Shown in pieces: positions 12,101-23,336 of a stretch of 64,000 nucleotides of DNA. The stretch covers positions 27,128,448 to 27,192,447 of the forward strand of contig JBBCBC010000026.1 of assembly GCA_037126765.1 (NCBI GenBank). Direction: 5' to 3'. Source of the DNA: Stenogyne calaminthoides (lineage: Eukaryota; Streptophyta; Magnoliopsida; Lamiales; Lamiaceae). Numbering within the stretch: position 1 is the stretch's first letter; every line of letters starts with the position of its first letter. Made by a program: the position numbers and the translations under genes. The notes beneath the pieces are model-generated. The model worked only from the letters and a program-made list of their open reading frames with translations, did no database searches and was not told the origin of the DNA.

Positions 12101-15100
12101 TCAGATGAATCTTATATTCCTTTCCCCAGAATAAGAGAGATTATATGTACCCTCTTTTTGCCTTTTCTTATACTTCATTGCTAGTTTTGTTTTAGTATTT
12201 TGATTGTTTTGTCACCTGATCTCTACTGTTTTGGAAATAGTTGAGTTAAATTGCTTAGTATCACAGTACTATTCACATGCAAAAAATGACTCCCAACAAA
12301 AGAGCTCCCGAGTTGATAATCATTTTCTGCTGTAACTTTACATTCCAACAACATATAATCTAGCCTGATTGGGTAATTGTATCTAAACAGATCATTCTTC
12401 TAACATTATTAGCATCCTTGTTTCTCTTTTTTGATGCATAAATAATTTATCTGCTGTTCTAGAACAGGTCCTTTTTTATGGTTGTATGTATTCTTTTATA
12501 GTTTGCATATTATTTGAGTTAAGTTCCAGAGTCTTACTTTGTGACTACTTTTTGCTTTATGATGAAGTTGGCGGAAGTTCAACACAGTGCCGAGTTTTTG
12601 TCAAAAACAAGCATTCTTCAGCTTCTTTGTTCTATAATCAGGTATGTGAAGATTTTTTTTTTCGTATCCCTATGTTTCTCTTCAGTTCTCAATGCCTTAT
12701 TTAAATGCTTTCCCTTTTTTAGCAATGGAGCTGCAGAATCCATATTAAGATCGAGGGCAATGATGATTACCGGACGGCTTCTGTCTAAGGAAAATGCTTT
12801 TGCTTTTATTGATGAATCTAGTAAGCTATTTGCTTGAGTTATAGTACTTATTTTTGTGGCATCCATTGTTTAAGCGGAGGAAATGCTTGCCGTCATATGA
12901 ATTATCTGACATGACCAATCCAGTTATTCCTTTTATGTATGAACTCTGTATAAAGCTGCAGAAAGTTATCTTCGGTATGAAATTTAAAGCAGAAATTCAT
13001 ATTTGTTTCCTTCCATTGTATTTTCTGTATGGCCTCAATTTTTGACATGAATTTATTGTAACATAGATGCATACACAGGGGATACGAGTATAATGCTTAA
13101 CTTTAAACTGTTTAGTTTTCAGTTTACTTCACTTTTTTATGTTGCTACATTTATAGATTTACATATGAAGTTCTAGGCATCATTTATAGGGCAAGCATTT
13201 TTCTCAAACAATGTGCTTTTTTTTTTTTTTAAAAGAAAAGATTAGTGTTATCTTGGTATACAATAATTGATTTTCAGGTTCTTTCTGAATGCTTGATTTG
13301 AGGATCTTTCTTTGATTCCTGTCATAGAATATCAAATTTGAGTGCTTGAAGTGAAATCCATTGTTGATCTCCTTCAAGAATGAATTGGTTTTTGAATGTA
13401 TATTGTGTATTAGTGTTTTTAGGTCTTTGCCCTGAAACTTGACTGATATTTATGCTATTCTTTCACTCAATCCTACAGAGAGTTGCTTATATCTATTATT
13501 GCTCTTTCTTCATTATAGGTTTTAGAGATGTTCTTTCAGCTATTGATAAGAGGTTTGACTTCCTGGAAAGTCAAGACGCGGATGAGTGTGAATGTGCGCT
13601 TGAAGCGCTGGGCCAAATTGGATCATGTAAGTCGTGTATCAAAATGATAAAGTTGAGAAAACTAGCTACTAATGTATCCTGTTCCTGTACAATTCTCCTT
13701 TGTGAAGCATTTCCTCAAATAGGATAATTAAGCTATGCATCCTTATAATTTGCTGGTATTTCTTGTTCTTTTTTTATTCTTCCTGCCTGTGAATTCAATT
13801 GAGCTTGTCCAATTTCTTATTTAACCAAGTGATGACTTCTCCTTGGTTATATGAAATTGTTGAAACTAAGAGTTCTGTGTTTAACTTATGAACGCTAATA
13901 ACTGAGTTTTTAACAAAATAGATTTAACTATTTTTATGATGTGCTTTCCTTTTTCAGAATTATTTTTCTGCCCAAGCCTTTATTTGGTTTATATCCTGCA
14001 TTTAAAACTAGAGTTTGTTAAGCTGTTCAGAAATAACTGATATTATCTCATTCTACCTAATGATGCTTAAGCATTCCAAGGAGCAACAATGATTTTGTCA
14101 ACAACACCTCCTATTGCAAGACATGTTGTTGATGCTGCTTTTGACCGACAACAGCATGGTAAACAGCTGGTGAGTGTTCCCATTTCAAACTACCACAATT
14201 TCCCTCTGCTTCACAAGGCTGGGGGTGTGGAGTGAAAATATTATTGCAGAATTTAAAAAGTCACTAGGAGGCTGATCTGTTTTATCCTCTTTTTCCTGAC
14301 ACTTTTTTAACTGCTTTGATCCTACTCTTTGAGTAACTAAGATTGGTTCTCATGGAATTGAAGGCTGCCTTGCATTCTCTTGGGAACATTGTTGGTGAAA
14401 CACGAATGGAAAATACTGTGTTCCTGACTAGTGCAGCTGAAGAAAACCTTAGGAGCCTAATTTACGATAAAGCATCAAAAACTTCCAAGCTGACACCCTC
14501 AGTAAGTACTAGCCTTCTTGTAAGCTTATATTAAAGTCACCCATTTATCCTGACCATCTGAAGTTTAGTGCTTTTCTTTTTACATATTTTATTTACTGTA
14601 TTCTTGAGTAAGTAATAGGGAATTGGTCAGCTGTGGACAAAGAACAACTGAATTGTAAAATTTTTATTTTAAATTCTTTGATTACCTTCTCCATTTGGAT
14701 CTACAGTGACTAGAATGTTTATAGTCTGCATGCACTTGATACTTACTCTGTGAATGCAAATTTATGAGCTAATTGTAAGTCTTTTGTCTATGTAAATTTC
14801 TGTTGCTTGTGTATTTTGCTTATCATAATGCTGTTTATGGTTGCAGGGCCTCCTCCTATCTGTTCTTCAGCAGGATTCTGAAATTCGTATTGCGGTGAGG
14901 ATGTAGTAGCAACTTAAGCTTATATTTACAAACATAGCATTTTCTCTTTAAACTCATTTTAACTGCAGTGCTTTACGAAGTTAGGTTACATTTTCCGACA
15001 GTAAAATAATCATTTGATAAAATAATCATCAAAGGTGAACTTTAGGTTTCAGATTGAAGATTTCATTGTTTTAACTTTCTTCGAGCATATTGGTTTTTGC

Positions 15101-15979
15101 AAAAAAATTTGTCCTACTTGATAAGACCTACTGTTAAAGACTCGCTCTTCCAGCTTATTTGTTATCCCTTTTTTCTGTAGCCTTTTGTTTCCCCTTTTTT
15201 TTTGGCGAGGGGAAGTATACAATTTCTCTCTCATCACAATTTGATTCAAGTTTTCAGAGTGCTGGATCCTGATAGTTTTGAATCATTATTTTTCTAATAC
15301 AGGGGTATAGATTGATTAGTGGATTGGTGGCTCGACCTTGGTGTGTGATGGAGATAATCCCAAGAGCAGAGATAATTGATATAGTGACCAACACACTAAC
15401 TGAAACCACAAAGATGGGTGTGTATACGTTTCACTTTCCCTTGATACAAAGACATTAGCATCTATAATACTCTAATAATTTTTATATATGACCTAGCAGG
15501 AATGGAAGCTAGACATAGGTGCTGTGAAGCAATCTACCTCGTCTTCACATCATCTAGTAAACTTGCCGTTGATCCTGTTGTATCTTGCATGGCTTCAAAG
15601 GTTTGATCCCTCTGTCATTGCTAGCTACTCTCTCTATATATTTATATATGGAATCATCGTCTGTTACTTGGTTAATTGCAAGTGTAATTTGAATTTGAAA
15701 GGATAGTGTGCTTAGTTTATTAAATGTTGAGAAATTGATGTAAAGTCAACTTGTTTGTGAAAAGGGAAACTTAAAAATGAACAAGATTTCGTATACCAAT
15801 ACTAATAGATGGAATTTGATACACTAAACTTTAGTGTCAATCCTCCATTTTGGTTTACAAACAAGTTATAACACAAAATATATATGCAGCTACAGGAAGC
15901 AATCACAAAGGGTCCTTATTACGGGGCGAGAAAGCAAGCTGAAGCTCAGCCAATGGTTATAACGGCCGACAGATTCTGA
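9161..15979 (+). CDS. PSMD5: 26S proteasome assembly chaperone, PSMD5 (S5b)-like ARM-repeat protein
   Basis: Spliced from 17 exons: 9161-9230, 9328-9391, 9556-9664, 10082-10144, 10311-10408, 10985-11051, 11154-11225, 11562-11723, 12568-12641, 12723-12820, 13519-13626, 14072-14169, 14364-14501, 14847-14894, 15303-15417, 15500-15600 and 15890-15979. All joints are GT-AG and the frame is open for 524 residues, close to family length (about 500). It starts MEEEFSVDPSHLLEAASDFA and ends TADRF. The product is a run of helical ARM/HEAT-like repeats (LACISISSLLENTDK, ALHSLGNIVGETRMEN, GYRLISGLVARPW) with no catalytic motif. In the known family PSMD5 binds the proteasome base ATPases and assists or restrains assembly of the 19S particle. 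The assignment rests on overall resemblance to the plant ARM-superfamily PSMD5 proteins. The next gene, plastid S20, lies 0.94 kb downstream on the same strand. Confidence 0.88.
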
Positions 15980-16915
15980 TTGTAACTAACTCTGTTAACT
16001 TAATTGTCATACAATGTACTAAATTACTGGAGCTTTTGAGTTCTCAACTGGTATGTATAAACATAGAAATATTGTGGAGAGTAAGATTATACATGCTAGC
16101 TTCACTGGGGGTACCTCACTGTCTCTCTTCATTTGGTTAAGGATGGAAGGTAAATTAAAATTAAAAATCGCTTCTTGTGAGATTGAAAGTACAACTCTCC
16201 ATTTGCTCATCTTTGCAGTGGGTGATTGTACATTGCTACTTCATGTTGTTAATGTTTTGGTGTGTGCAGGAGATATTGACCCTTGTTTTCTTCATGTTAA
16301 TGCTTGGATGATCTGAAATTCAGCTTTTCCTGATGTTTTGATTGTATATACTCTTCCTAAACCAGACTCAGAGCAACGTAAGAATTTTTGGGCAGGAGGA
16401 TTTTCCATGCCAGTTGATATTTTACTATTTTTAATGTCATGTGAGAACGTCGTAAGAATTTTTCATGTTAATTGTGGAACACATGATTCAAGCGGTGTAA
16501 AATCTCCATTTAAATCTCAATTTAAAGTTTTATTTTTGTATTTTTATTATTTTCAAGAGTAGGTTTTTTTGCACTCGAGTGCATGTATAATCGAATTATC
16601 AATTACTAATACTTTATATTATAAAAGATAATATTTTTTAATAAAAATGTATAATTTAAAAATATTTCATTTTATTTGTTATTCTTTTTTTTTTATTACT
16701 TTCTATGCAAATATAATACTTAAAAAACATAATCCTGGAAATATGTGCGCACACAATTTTGCGTCTTTAAAAAGCGTGAAAGATGTAGCGACGTCTATAA
16801 CTAGAAAGAAGAACGTTTTTTCTACGAAATCTTGAAAGAGGGCGAAAGGCATTTCATCTCGGATAAGGTTGCTGAAGCAGATTTTTTCACACAACACAAT
16901 CTTTGCGGAAGTGAG
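15980..16915 (+). other. Intergenic region between PSMD5-like and S20 genes
   Basis: This stretch holds the 3' end of the PSMD5-like transcription unit and the promoter of the S20 gene. I see no protein-like reading frame. The frame of S20 is open upstream to a TTG at 16832, but no ATG precedes 16916 in it. A T-rich tract at about 16620-16720 is the most AT-rich part. The stretch around 16800-16915 is probably the S20 5' UTR. Confidence 0.5.
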
Positions 16916-19900
16916 ATGGCTGTAACAATGGCGCACTATTATGGAATTTCGGCAAAGCTGGAAACGCTCTCTCTCAGGAGCGGTCCCAATGCCGCATTCA
17001 AGCCACTCAGCTTTTCTTCCAACACTTGCTCGGTCAATCTTTTCTCCAGAGGTGATATTACCGCTAGAATAATGCAATCGTTTGTTCTATTCGTGCTCGC
17101 AATTTTGATTTCTATGCTGTTTGTCGTTTGTCTCTGTCTCGTGTGTTTTTGAATTTTTGAATTTTTTTAGGATTGGTGTCGGTCCGCCCAGTGCAAATGA
17201 GCCCTAATCGGCGCTCAATTGTGTGCGAAGCGGTGACGACAAAGAAGCCTGACTCGGCTGCAAAGAGGGCTCGCCAAGCTGAGAAGAGGCGGGTTTATAA
17301 CAAGGCTAAGAAATCCGAAGTTAGGACCCGGATGAAGAAGGTTAGTTAGGTCACTTTCTAATGCTTTTCCCTTACTGTTCTCTTGTATTTCAAAGTTGTT
17401 GAAGATGAATGCTGTTTGAGTTCAAGTTTTTTTACTGTTAATTAACGGACAAGAATTGTCTAAAATGAAGTTTGAAGGTGTTTGAGATGGATTTGGGGTA
17501 CATCATTCTGCTTAGTTTCCTGAGTGAACTTGTGAGTGTCATGTTTCAATTGTCATGGTAAATGTAAAATGTTCCAGAATTAGGGGCGCCAATTTTATTT
17601 TTTTTTGGTTTTAGACCAACAATGGAATCCTTATTGTGTGGAGGAACAGCTAGATAGAGCACTTTACGTTTTGTTATGCTCTGATGGTCCTGTTTTCTGT
17701 GCTTTGGACCTTTGGTGAATTTTTTAAACTAGGGATACCGATTATTGAGTCTCTTTTGGCAGGTAGAACCCTTTTTGTTTTGAAGAACAACTAAGGACCG
17801 TTTGGTATGACCCGGGAATGACAATGGTAATGGGTATCATTGAGGGTCAATCACTAAGTGTTATTGATTGCATTGTTATTGCTTGGTTACAACATCAACA
17901 ATGGGAATCATGTAAGATGAGTTGATAGTGGTGAGGGTAATCAATTGCCCACTTCTATTCCCATTATTTGTGTATCAACACTACCAAGCAACATCAATAG
18001 AAATGATTCTTATTACTCACTTCCATTACCCCCAACCAAGCGGGCCCTAAGATAGAGATGAAATGATTTGAAATAATCTGAGGTTCCTGTTACTGTTATC
18101 AGTTCACCAATTGTTGAGTCTTTGTTTAATACATATAAGAGAATCCTTTTAATGTAAATGGCTAGACAGACTACTAAATGGTTCGAAATGCTCTTCCCCG
18201 GAGCTGTATCTATATGTCATGGGTATAACTTTAGGTGCTATATTGTTAATGGGGTTGGGAATTGCTTGTTCTACTTTCCTGGCTTCCTCAACTGGTGCGA
18301 TTGATTAGTATTGCAGTATATGTCGTGAACAAAGAAATTTCCAAGTTTATGATATGAATCTTTAATGGGTATAAAAAATGAATTTCCGGACAAGAATTGA
18401 CTAAAATGAAGGTTGAAGGTGTTTGAGATGGATTTGGGGTACATATTTTACCATCTATTCAAGATTTCTGGGGAATCTGCTTAGTTATGTTTCAATGTCA
18501 TGGTAAATGTAAAATGTTCCAGAATTAGGGGAGGAACAGCTAGAGAGTAAACTTTACGTTTTGTTATGCTCTGATGGTTCTGTTTTCTGTGTTATGGACC
18601 ATTGGTGAATTTTTTAAGCTAGGGATACCGATTATTGAGTGTCTTTTGGCCTGAAGAGCCCTTTTTGGATTGAAGAACAACTAGGATATAGATGAAAATG
18701 ATTTGAAATGTTGAGGTTCATGTTACTGTTATCAGTGAATTCACCAATTGTTGATCCTTTTTTTAATACATATAAGAGAATCCTTTTAATGTAAATGGCT
18801 TGACAGATAACTAAATGGTTCGAAGTGCACTTCCCCGGAGCTGTATCTATATGTCATGAGTATAACTTTAGGTGCTATATTATTTATGTGGTTGGAAATT
18901 GCTTGTTCTACTTTCCTGGCTTCCTCAACTGGAGGGATTGATTAGTGTTGTGTTGCAATATATGTCGTGAACAAAGAAATTGGGGTGCTTATAGCCTTAT
19001 ACGGTTCTCATGAGGTGAAGTGACTGAAGAGTCTTGACTGGAAAGAGTGATTGTTAGAACTAGTAAAGGTCGCACAATTGGGCATACAAATGAATTTCCA
19101 AGTTTATGATATGAATCTTTAATGGTAACTGCAATCGTCATTTTTTATTTAACTTTCTGGGGCTTAGTGTTGTGGTTTATATCAAAAGTAAAAAACTGTG
19201 GTTTAACTTTCATGCCCTTAGTTATGTTTCAATTGTCATGGTAAATGTAAAATGTTCCAGAATTAGGGGCGCCAATTGTTGAATATTTTTGGTTTTAGAC
19301 CAACAATGGAATCCTTAGTGTGGAGGAACAGCTAGAGTGAAAACTTTACGTTTTGTTATGCTCTGATGGCCCTGGTTTCTGTGCTTTGGACCTTTGATGA
19401 AGTTTTTTAAACTAGGGATACCGATTATTGAGTGTCTTTTGGCCTGTAGAATCCTTTTCGGATTGAAGAACAACTCGGATATAGATGAAAACGATATGAA
19501 ATTCTCTGAGGTTCATGTTACTGTTATCAGTGAATTCACCAATTGTTGATCCTTTTTTTATACGTATAAGAGAATCCTTTTAATGTAAATGGCTAGACAG
19601 ACAACTAAATGGTTCGAAATGCTCTTCCTTAGAGCTGTATCCATATGTCACGAGTTTAACTTTAGGTGCTCTATCATTGATGGGCTTGCAAATTGCTTAA
19701 ATCTGCTTTCCTGTCTTCCTCAACTGGAGGGATTGATTAGTGTTGCAATATATATTGTGAACAAAGAAATTGGGATGTTTATATGGTTCTCATGAGGAGA
19801 AGTGGGAGAAGGGTCTCGACTGGAAAGAGTGATTGTTGGAACTAGTAAAAGTTGCACAATTGAGTATAATACAAATGAATATCCAAGTTTATGATATGAA

Positions 19901-20350
19901 TCTTTAATGGTAACTGCAGTAGTCATTTTTTATTTAACTTTCCGGGGCTTAGTTGAGTGGTTTATTTTAAAAGTCAAAAAACTTTTGTAATGTTGTGCCA
20001 TCTTGCTTCATCCTTATATGACAAAGTGTTTGCATTTTTTTCTGTATTTTTAAACAGTATTGGCTGCTTCATTTAAAAGTATTAGTTGTTATATTATAAC
20101 ATGATAGTTGGTTTAGGTTCTTGAAGCTCTGGAGGTGTTGGGAAAGAAATCCGATGCCCAACCGGAGGAGGTGCTTCCTATCGAGAAGCTGATAGCTGAA
20201 GCCTATTCAGCTATCGACAAAGCCGTGAAGGCAGGAACACTTCACCGCAATACTGGGGCTAGGAGAAAGTCCCGACTGGCCAGAAGAAAGAAGGCGGTTG
20301 AGATTACCCGTGGCTGGTATACACCTGTTCTTGATCCAGCTTCAGCTTAG
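16916..20350 (+). CDS. RPS20: Plastid 30S ribosomal protein S20 (bS20c)
   Basis: Exons 16916-17051, 17171-17340 and 20117-20350 give 179 residues with GT-AG joints. The start at 16916 is the first in-frame ATG; a second Met follows at codon 5. Residues 1 to about 60 are rich in Ser, Asn and Arg with few acidic residues (SLRSGPNAAFKPLSFSSN), as in a chloroplast transit peptide. The rest is a bacterial-type S20: AAKRARQAEKRRVYNKAKKS, then RTRMKKVLEALEVL, and the signature GTLHRNTGARRKSRLARRKK near the C terminus. S20 binds 16S rRNA in the small subunit and helps early assembly. Here it would act in the chloroplast. Intron 2 is 2776 bp, far longer than the coding part, and is filled by a three-unit repeat. 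Confidence 0.95.
17442..19985. repeat. Three-unit tandem repeat inside S20 intron 2
   Basis: Three diverged copies of a unit of roughly 0.8 kb lie head to tail at about 17442-18380, 18381-19195 and 19196-19985. Shared landmarks recur in each, such as TAAATGTAAAATGTTCCAGAA (about 17560, 18500, 19240) and AAATGGCT-GACAGA-AACTAAATGGTTCGAA (about 18155, 18793, 19586). Units differ by indels; unit 2 lacks a block after GAATTAGGGG that units 1 and 3 keep. No open frame is conserved between units, so this is non-coding expansion of the intron. Confidence 0.8.
17795..18047. mobile_element. Tourist-like MITE (PIF/Harbinger type) in S20 intron 2
   Basis: The ends GGACCGTTTGGT and ACCAAGCGGGCCC are inverted repeats of the Tourist form, flanked by TAA at 17792-17794 and 18048-18050. 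The 253-bp element is present only in repeat unit 1. Unit 2 shows the matching empty region (GAACAACTAGGATATAGATG), so the insertion postdates the duplication or was never copied. Confidence 0.8.
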
Positions 20351-20845
20351 ATTCCCTTTCAATTTTTTAGTTGTATATCTTTTTGTCATCATGTTAATCG
20401 ATTACTCAAGAGAAAAGAAGGTGGTTATGTGTTGAATGATATCCTATTGATTGAACCCATTTACACTTGCTATGAGTAGATTAACATCATTATTTTCTTA
20501 GGGGCATAATTTTAATATCTGTTTAGGATACTTGGAACATCTGTTAAATATGAGAGGATCACATGGTTATTAGAATAAACAAGCATCTTCATTGATATGA
20601 AACACTTTGGGACAAGTCCATTCACAAATCTGTGTGGGTTTGACCAAAGTAAACAAATATGATTACAGTGTGGATTGCAACTGGTCTTTATTCAATCTCG
20701 ACTTGTTTGTGTTTTTTATACGTGCTTAATTTGACTCTGAGCTCTTTTGTAACTAAGATTGAGGTCTTTTGTTTTAAAATCATTTAAGCGTGCAATAGTG
20801 TAATTTACCCATCTTCTTTAGCAAGTTCAGTTTGAGTGAGTAGGT

Positions 20846-21075
20846 CTAGTGTGAAAAAATTTTATGTATGAAAATCTATAAAATTGTCTTAAATCAATTA
20901 TCTACACCATAAACACTAAAAAATTAACCTTAAATTATGATCTATTTGGGTTGGGTGAACCATGAACCACTTGGGTCGAGTGAATCACGAACCATTCAAT
21001 TTTGTTTTATCTTCACTAATTACATAACTTAATTGTAAATTAATTTTTTTTCAATGAAAATGATTTTCATACTAA
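20846..21075. mobile_element. MITE with CTAGTRTGAAAA ends, copy 1
   Basis: A 230-bp block starting CTAGTGTGAAAAAATTTTATG and ending TTTTCATACTAA. It contains GGTTGGGTGAACCATGAACCACTTGGG. A reverse-orientation copy with the same ends and interior lies at 43479-43707, which supports a discrete mobile unit. It is non-coding, and I could not identify a clean target duplication. Confidence 0.6.
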
Positions 21076-21569
21076 ACTTTCTCATTAATAATAAACTAAT
21101 TGTTTAACACGTGTTGCACAATTATTATTTAAAAAAATATCAGAAGTCTCATCATGTTACCTCTGAGTTCTGGAAGGCCTTTGTCATGCATAAATTAATT
21201 TTTTTTGTTATATGATTTGCATTTCTTAAAGTTTCCGCCCAAATTCTAATCACTGAACTGAAAGCAATTCAGAAGCTTATAAACCTAAAGTTTTAAATAA
21301 TGAAAGACCTTGTTATCGTTAAAAGAAATGAAGATACGATTACGAATTGAATTGATCCGCAATCTAAAATGATATATATACTTTGCGAAATACACAAAAT
21401 GTGGAATTGATTTACATAATACTACATCCATTCCAAAAGACTTTGCGTCAATTTTATGATACAAAAATTAAGAAAAATGTATAATGAATGAAGTGTTGAA
21501 TATTAATTTTATAAATTTTTATGTATAAAGTAGTTTGATCGAGTGTATGGGTAAGACCCAAAACAATAA

Positions 21570-21746
21570 AAAAAATTTATCGGACAAAATTAGTTGTTAG
21601 TAATTAGTACACCAAGCACCCAAATACTCCATGAAATCGTCAATCCACCTTATAACTCCCATAACTTCAAATTCGTTCCCAGAGAGAAACCTGAGTCTTC
21701 CACTCAAATGAAGAGCCCAGTGACCAGGTGGGCTAAGCCACCTAGT
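21570..21746 (-). mobile_element. tRNA-derived SINE, copy 1
   Basis: On the minus strand the 5' end reads AACTAGGTGGCTTAGCCCACC, with a polymerase III A-box-like GTGGCTTAGCCCACCTGG. An A-rich 3' tail abuts 21570. An exact 18-bp target duplication TAAGACCCAAAACAATAA flanks it at 21552-21569 and 21747-21764. The body is 177 bp and matches the second copy at 33162-33339, whose B box is better preserved. It is inserted inside a Stowaway-like MITE. Confidence 0.88.
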
Positions 21747-21891
21747 TAAGACCCAAAACAATAATATGTGGTGTAAATATATGAATATTGTGAGGATGAA
21801 GTTTAGTAAGGAGTTTCCTTTTATGAGTGTATGCAAAGTGTTGTGGGACATTCTAATAAAAAAAGTGCGCAAAATCTTTGGGACGGAGGGA

Positions 21892-23059
21892 CTATGTTTT
21901 AAAAACCGGAACCGGAAGTTGAGCCGGACGACCCCAAAAAAAGGTTGGACCGGGGTCGGACCGGTCGGACCGGATTGAGCCGGTATGACGTCATAATAAA
22001 TATTATATATATATATATATATATAATATGCATAATTTTAAAAAAAAATCAAAATATAGAGTATGATAAGTGAATATAAAGTATCTAAACTCACTTCAAA
22101 CTTCAAAGTTCAAACTTAAATTTCTAAACATAATAGAAATGTCCATTAACATAAATAGTTCCAATTTTCAAATTTTAATTTCCAAACATAATAGAAATGC
22201 CATCAACAATACAAAAGTCACAAGTATTAATTTTTATTTTTATTTTTTGATATTTAATTACTTGATATTTAAAATTTCAGAGATCAATACTAAAATAATA
22301 TTGAGATGATATTATAATTTTTATTTTTATTTTTTGACAGAGGAGATGATATTATAATTACACTTGAATTCATTAAATTTAATTTTTTAGAAACCTTCTA
22401 AAATAATATTTTAAAATTTGAAGCACACTTAAATTCTTTTTAAGAAAAATACATATATATTAATTGTATTTTATAAATAAAAAATGAAAAGCTAAAGCCC
22501 AAAAAACTGAAAATGGGGTCAAATTTGAAAAAAAAAAAAAAAAGGGGGGTTAAAAAATCTAATCTTCTCTCTTCCTTCATATTCATTCTTCTTTCATCTT
22601 CACTCATTCACTCACCACCGACAAAAAAAAAAAAAAAGGGGTTTCTTCTTCAATCGGCGCCGCCCGCCAAGCCATCCACCACTGACAACCTCTCCGCCAC
22701 GGCTCTCTCTCTGCCCGCCACCACCACCACCCCCACCGTGCCACTCCACCACTGCGTTCCCGCCGAAACCGCGCCTGCCCTCCCACCTCCACAATCTCAG
22801 ATGCCGAGCGACGACCCGGCCTGCGTCGTCCTGGCTGAAGGTCGCCACCACTTGAAGGTCTCCGCCCGCCCTTTTTTTTTTTTTTTTTTTTGTTTTGTTG
22901 AAAACCGGAAAAACGTGCCCGTTGGGTTTTTGGGGTTTTAAAACAGTTTTTCGGTTTTGAGGTGGGCGGTCCAATAGCGGTTCTATACACCTCTATTGGA
23001 CCGCTTTGGGACGGTTCACCGGTCCGACCGGCCGGTCGGACCCGATTTTTAAAACATAG
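21892..23059. mobile_element. TIR element with CTATGTTTTAAAA ends and GC-rich interior
   Basis: The inverted ends are CTATGTTTTAAAAACCGG and CGATTTTTAAAACATAG. A 7-bp repeat GGAGGGA flanks it (21885-21891, 23060-23066), created in the end of the host MITE. Subterminal regions are full of GGTCGGACCGG words. The central part (about 22540-22875) is strikingly GC-rich and encodes an open frame on the plus strand rich in Pro, Thr and Ala, bounded by long A and T tracts. I do not recognise the product, and a captured gene fragment is possible. A shorter relative lies at 46523-47218. Confidence 0.7.
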
Positions 23060-23336
23060 GGAGGGAGTACTTTAAAAAAAAAAAGAAAAAAACAAGAGTC
23101 AAAATGAAAAACGCAATGATGAGAAGACTGAGTAAAAATCTAATAAAATAAAGTGCAGGGACAAAAATGAAAATATTAAAAATATTTATTACTACTAGTC
23201 TACTACATGAATGAATGTGAGAATTAACCAAATAAAAAAGGAAATTCAAGAAATTGTGGAAAACGAAAAAGAAAAGAAGATAGTAGAAAATTATGCGGCC
23301 TAACCTTCCGCTGTCCACCCCAATCAATCCACAATC

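Larger units (their letters stand above)
21422..23067. mobile_element. Stowaway-like MITE, family c, host of nested insertions
   Basis: The left end CTACATCCATTCCAAAAGACTTTG follows TA (21420-21421). The right end GGACGGA...GGAGGGAG precedes TA (23068-23069). The MITE is interrupted twice, by a SINE at 21570-21746 and by a TIR element at 21892-23059. With both removed the remainder is about 0.25 kb and matches the intact copy at 35806-36062 (shared TATTGTGAGGATAAAGTTTA-like core). Confidence 0.75.

Noticed and set aside
22513..22941. Open frame of 142 codons as a gene
   Set aside because: It is Pro/Thr-rich low complexity between poly-A and poly-T runs and lies inside a TIR element. No start context, introns or motif support a host gene.
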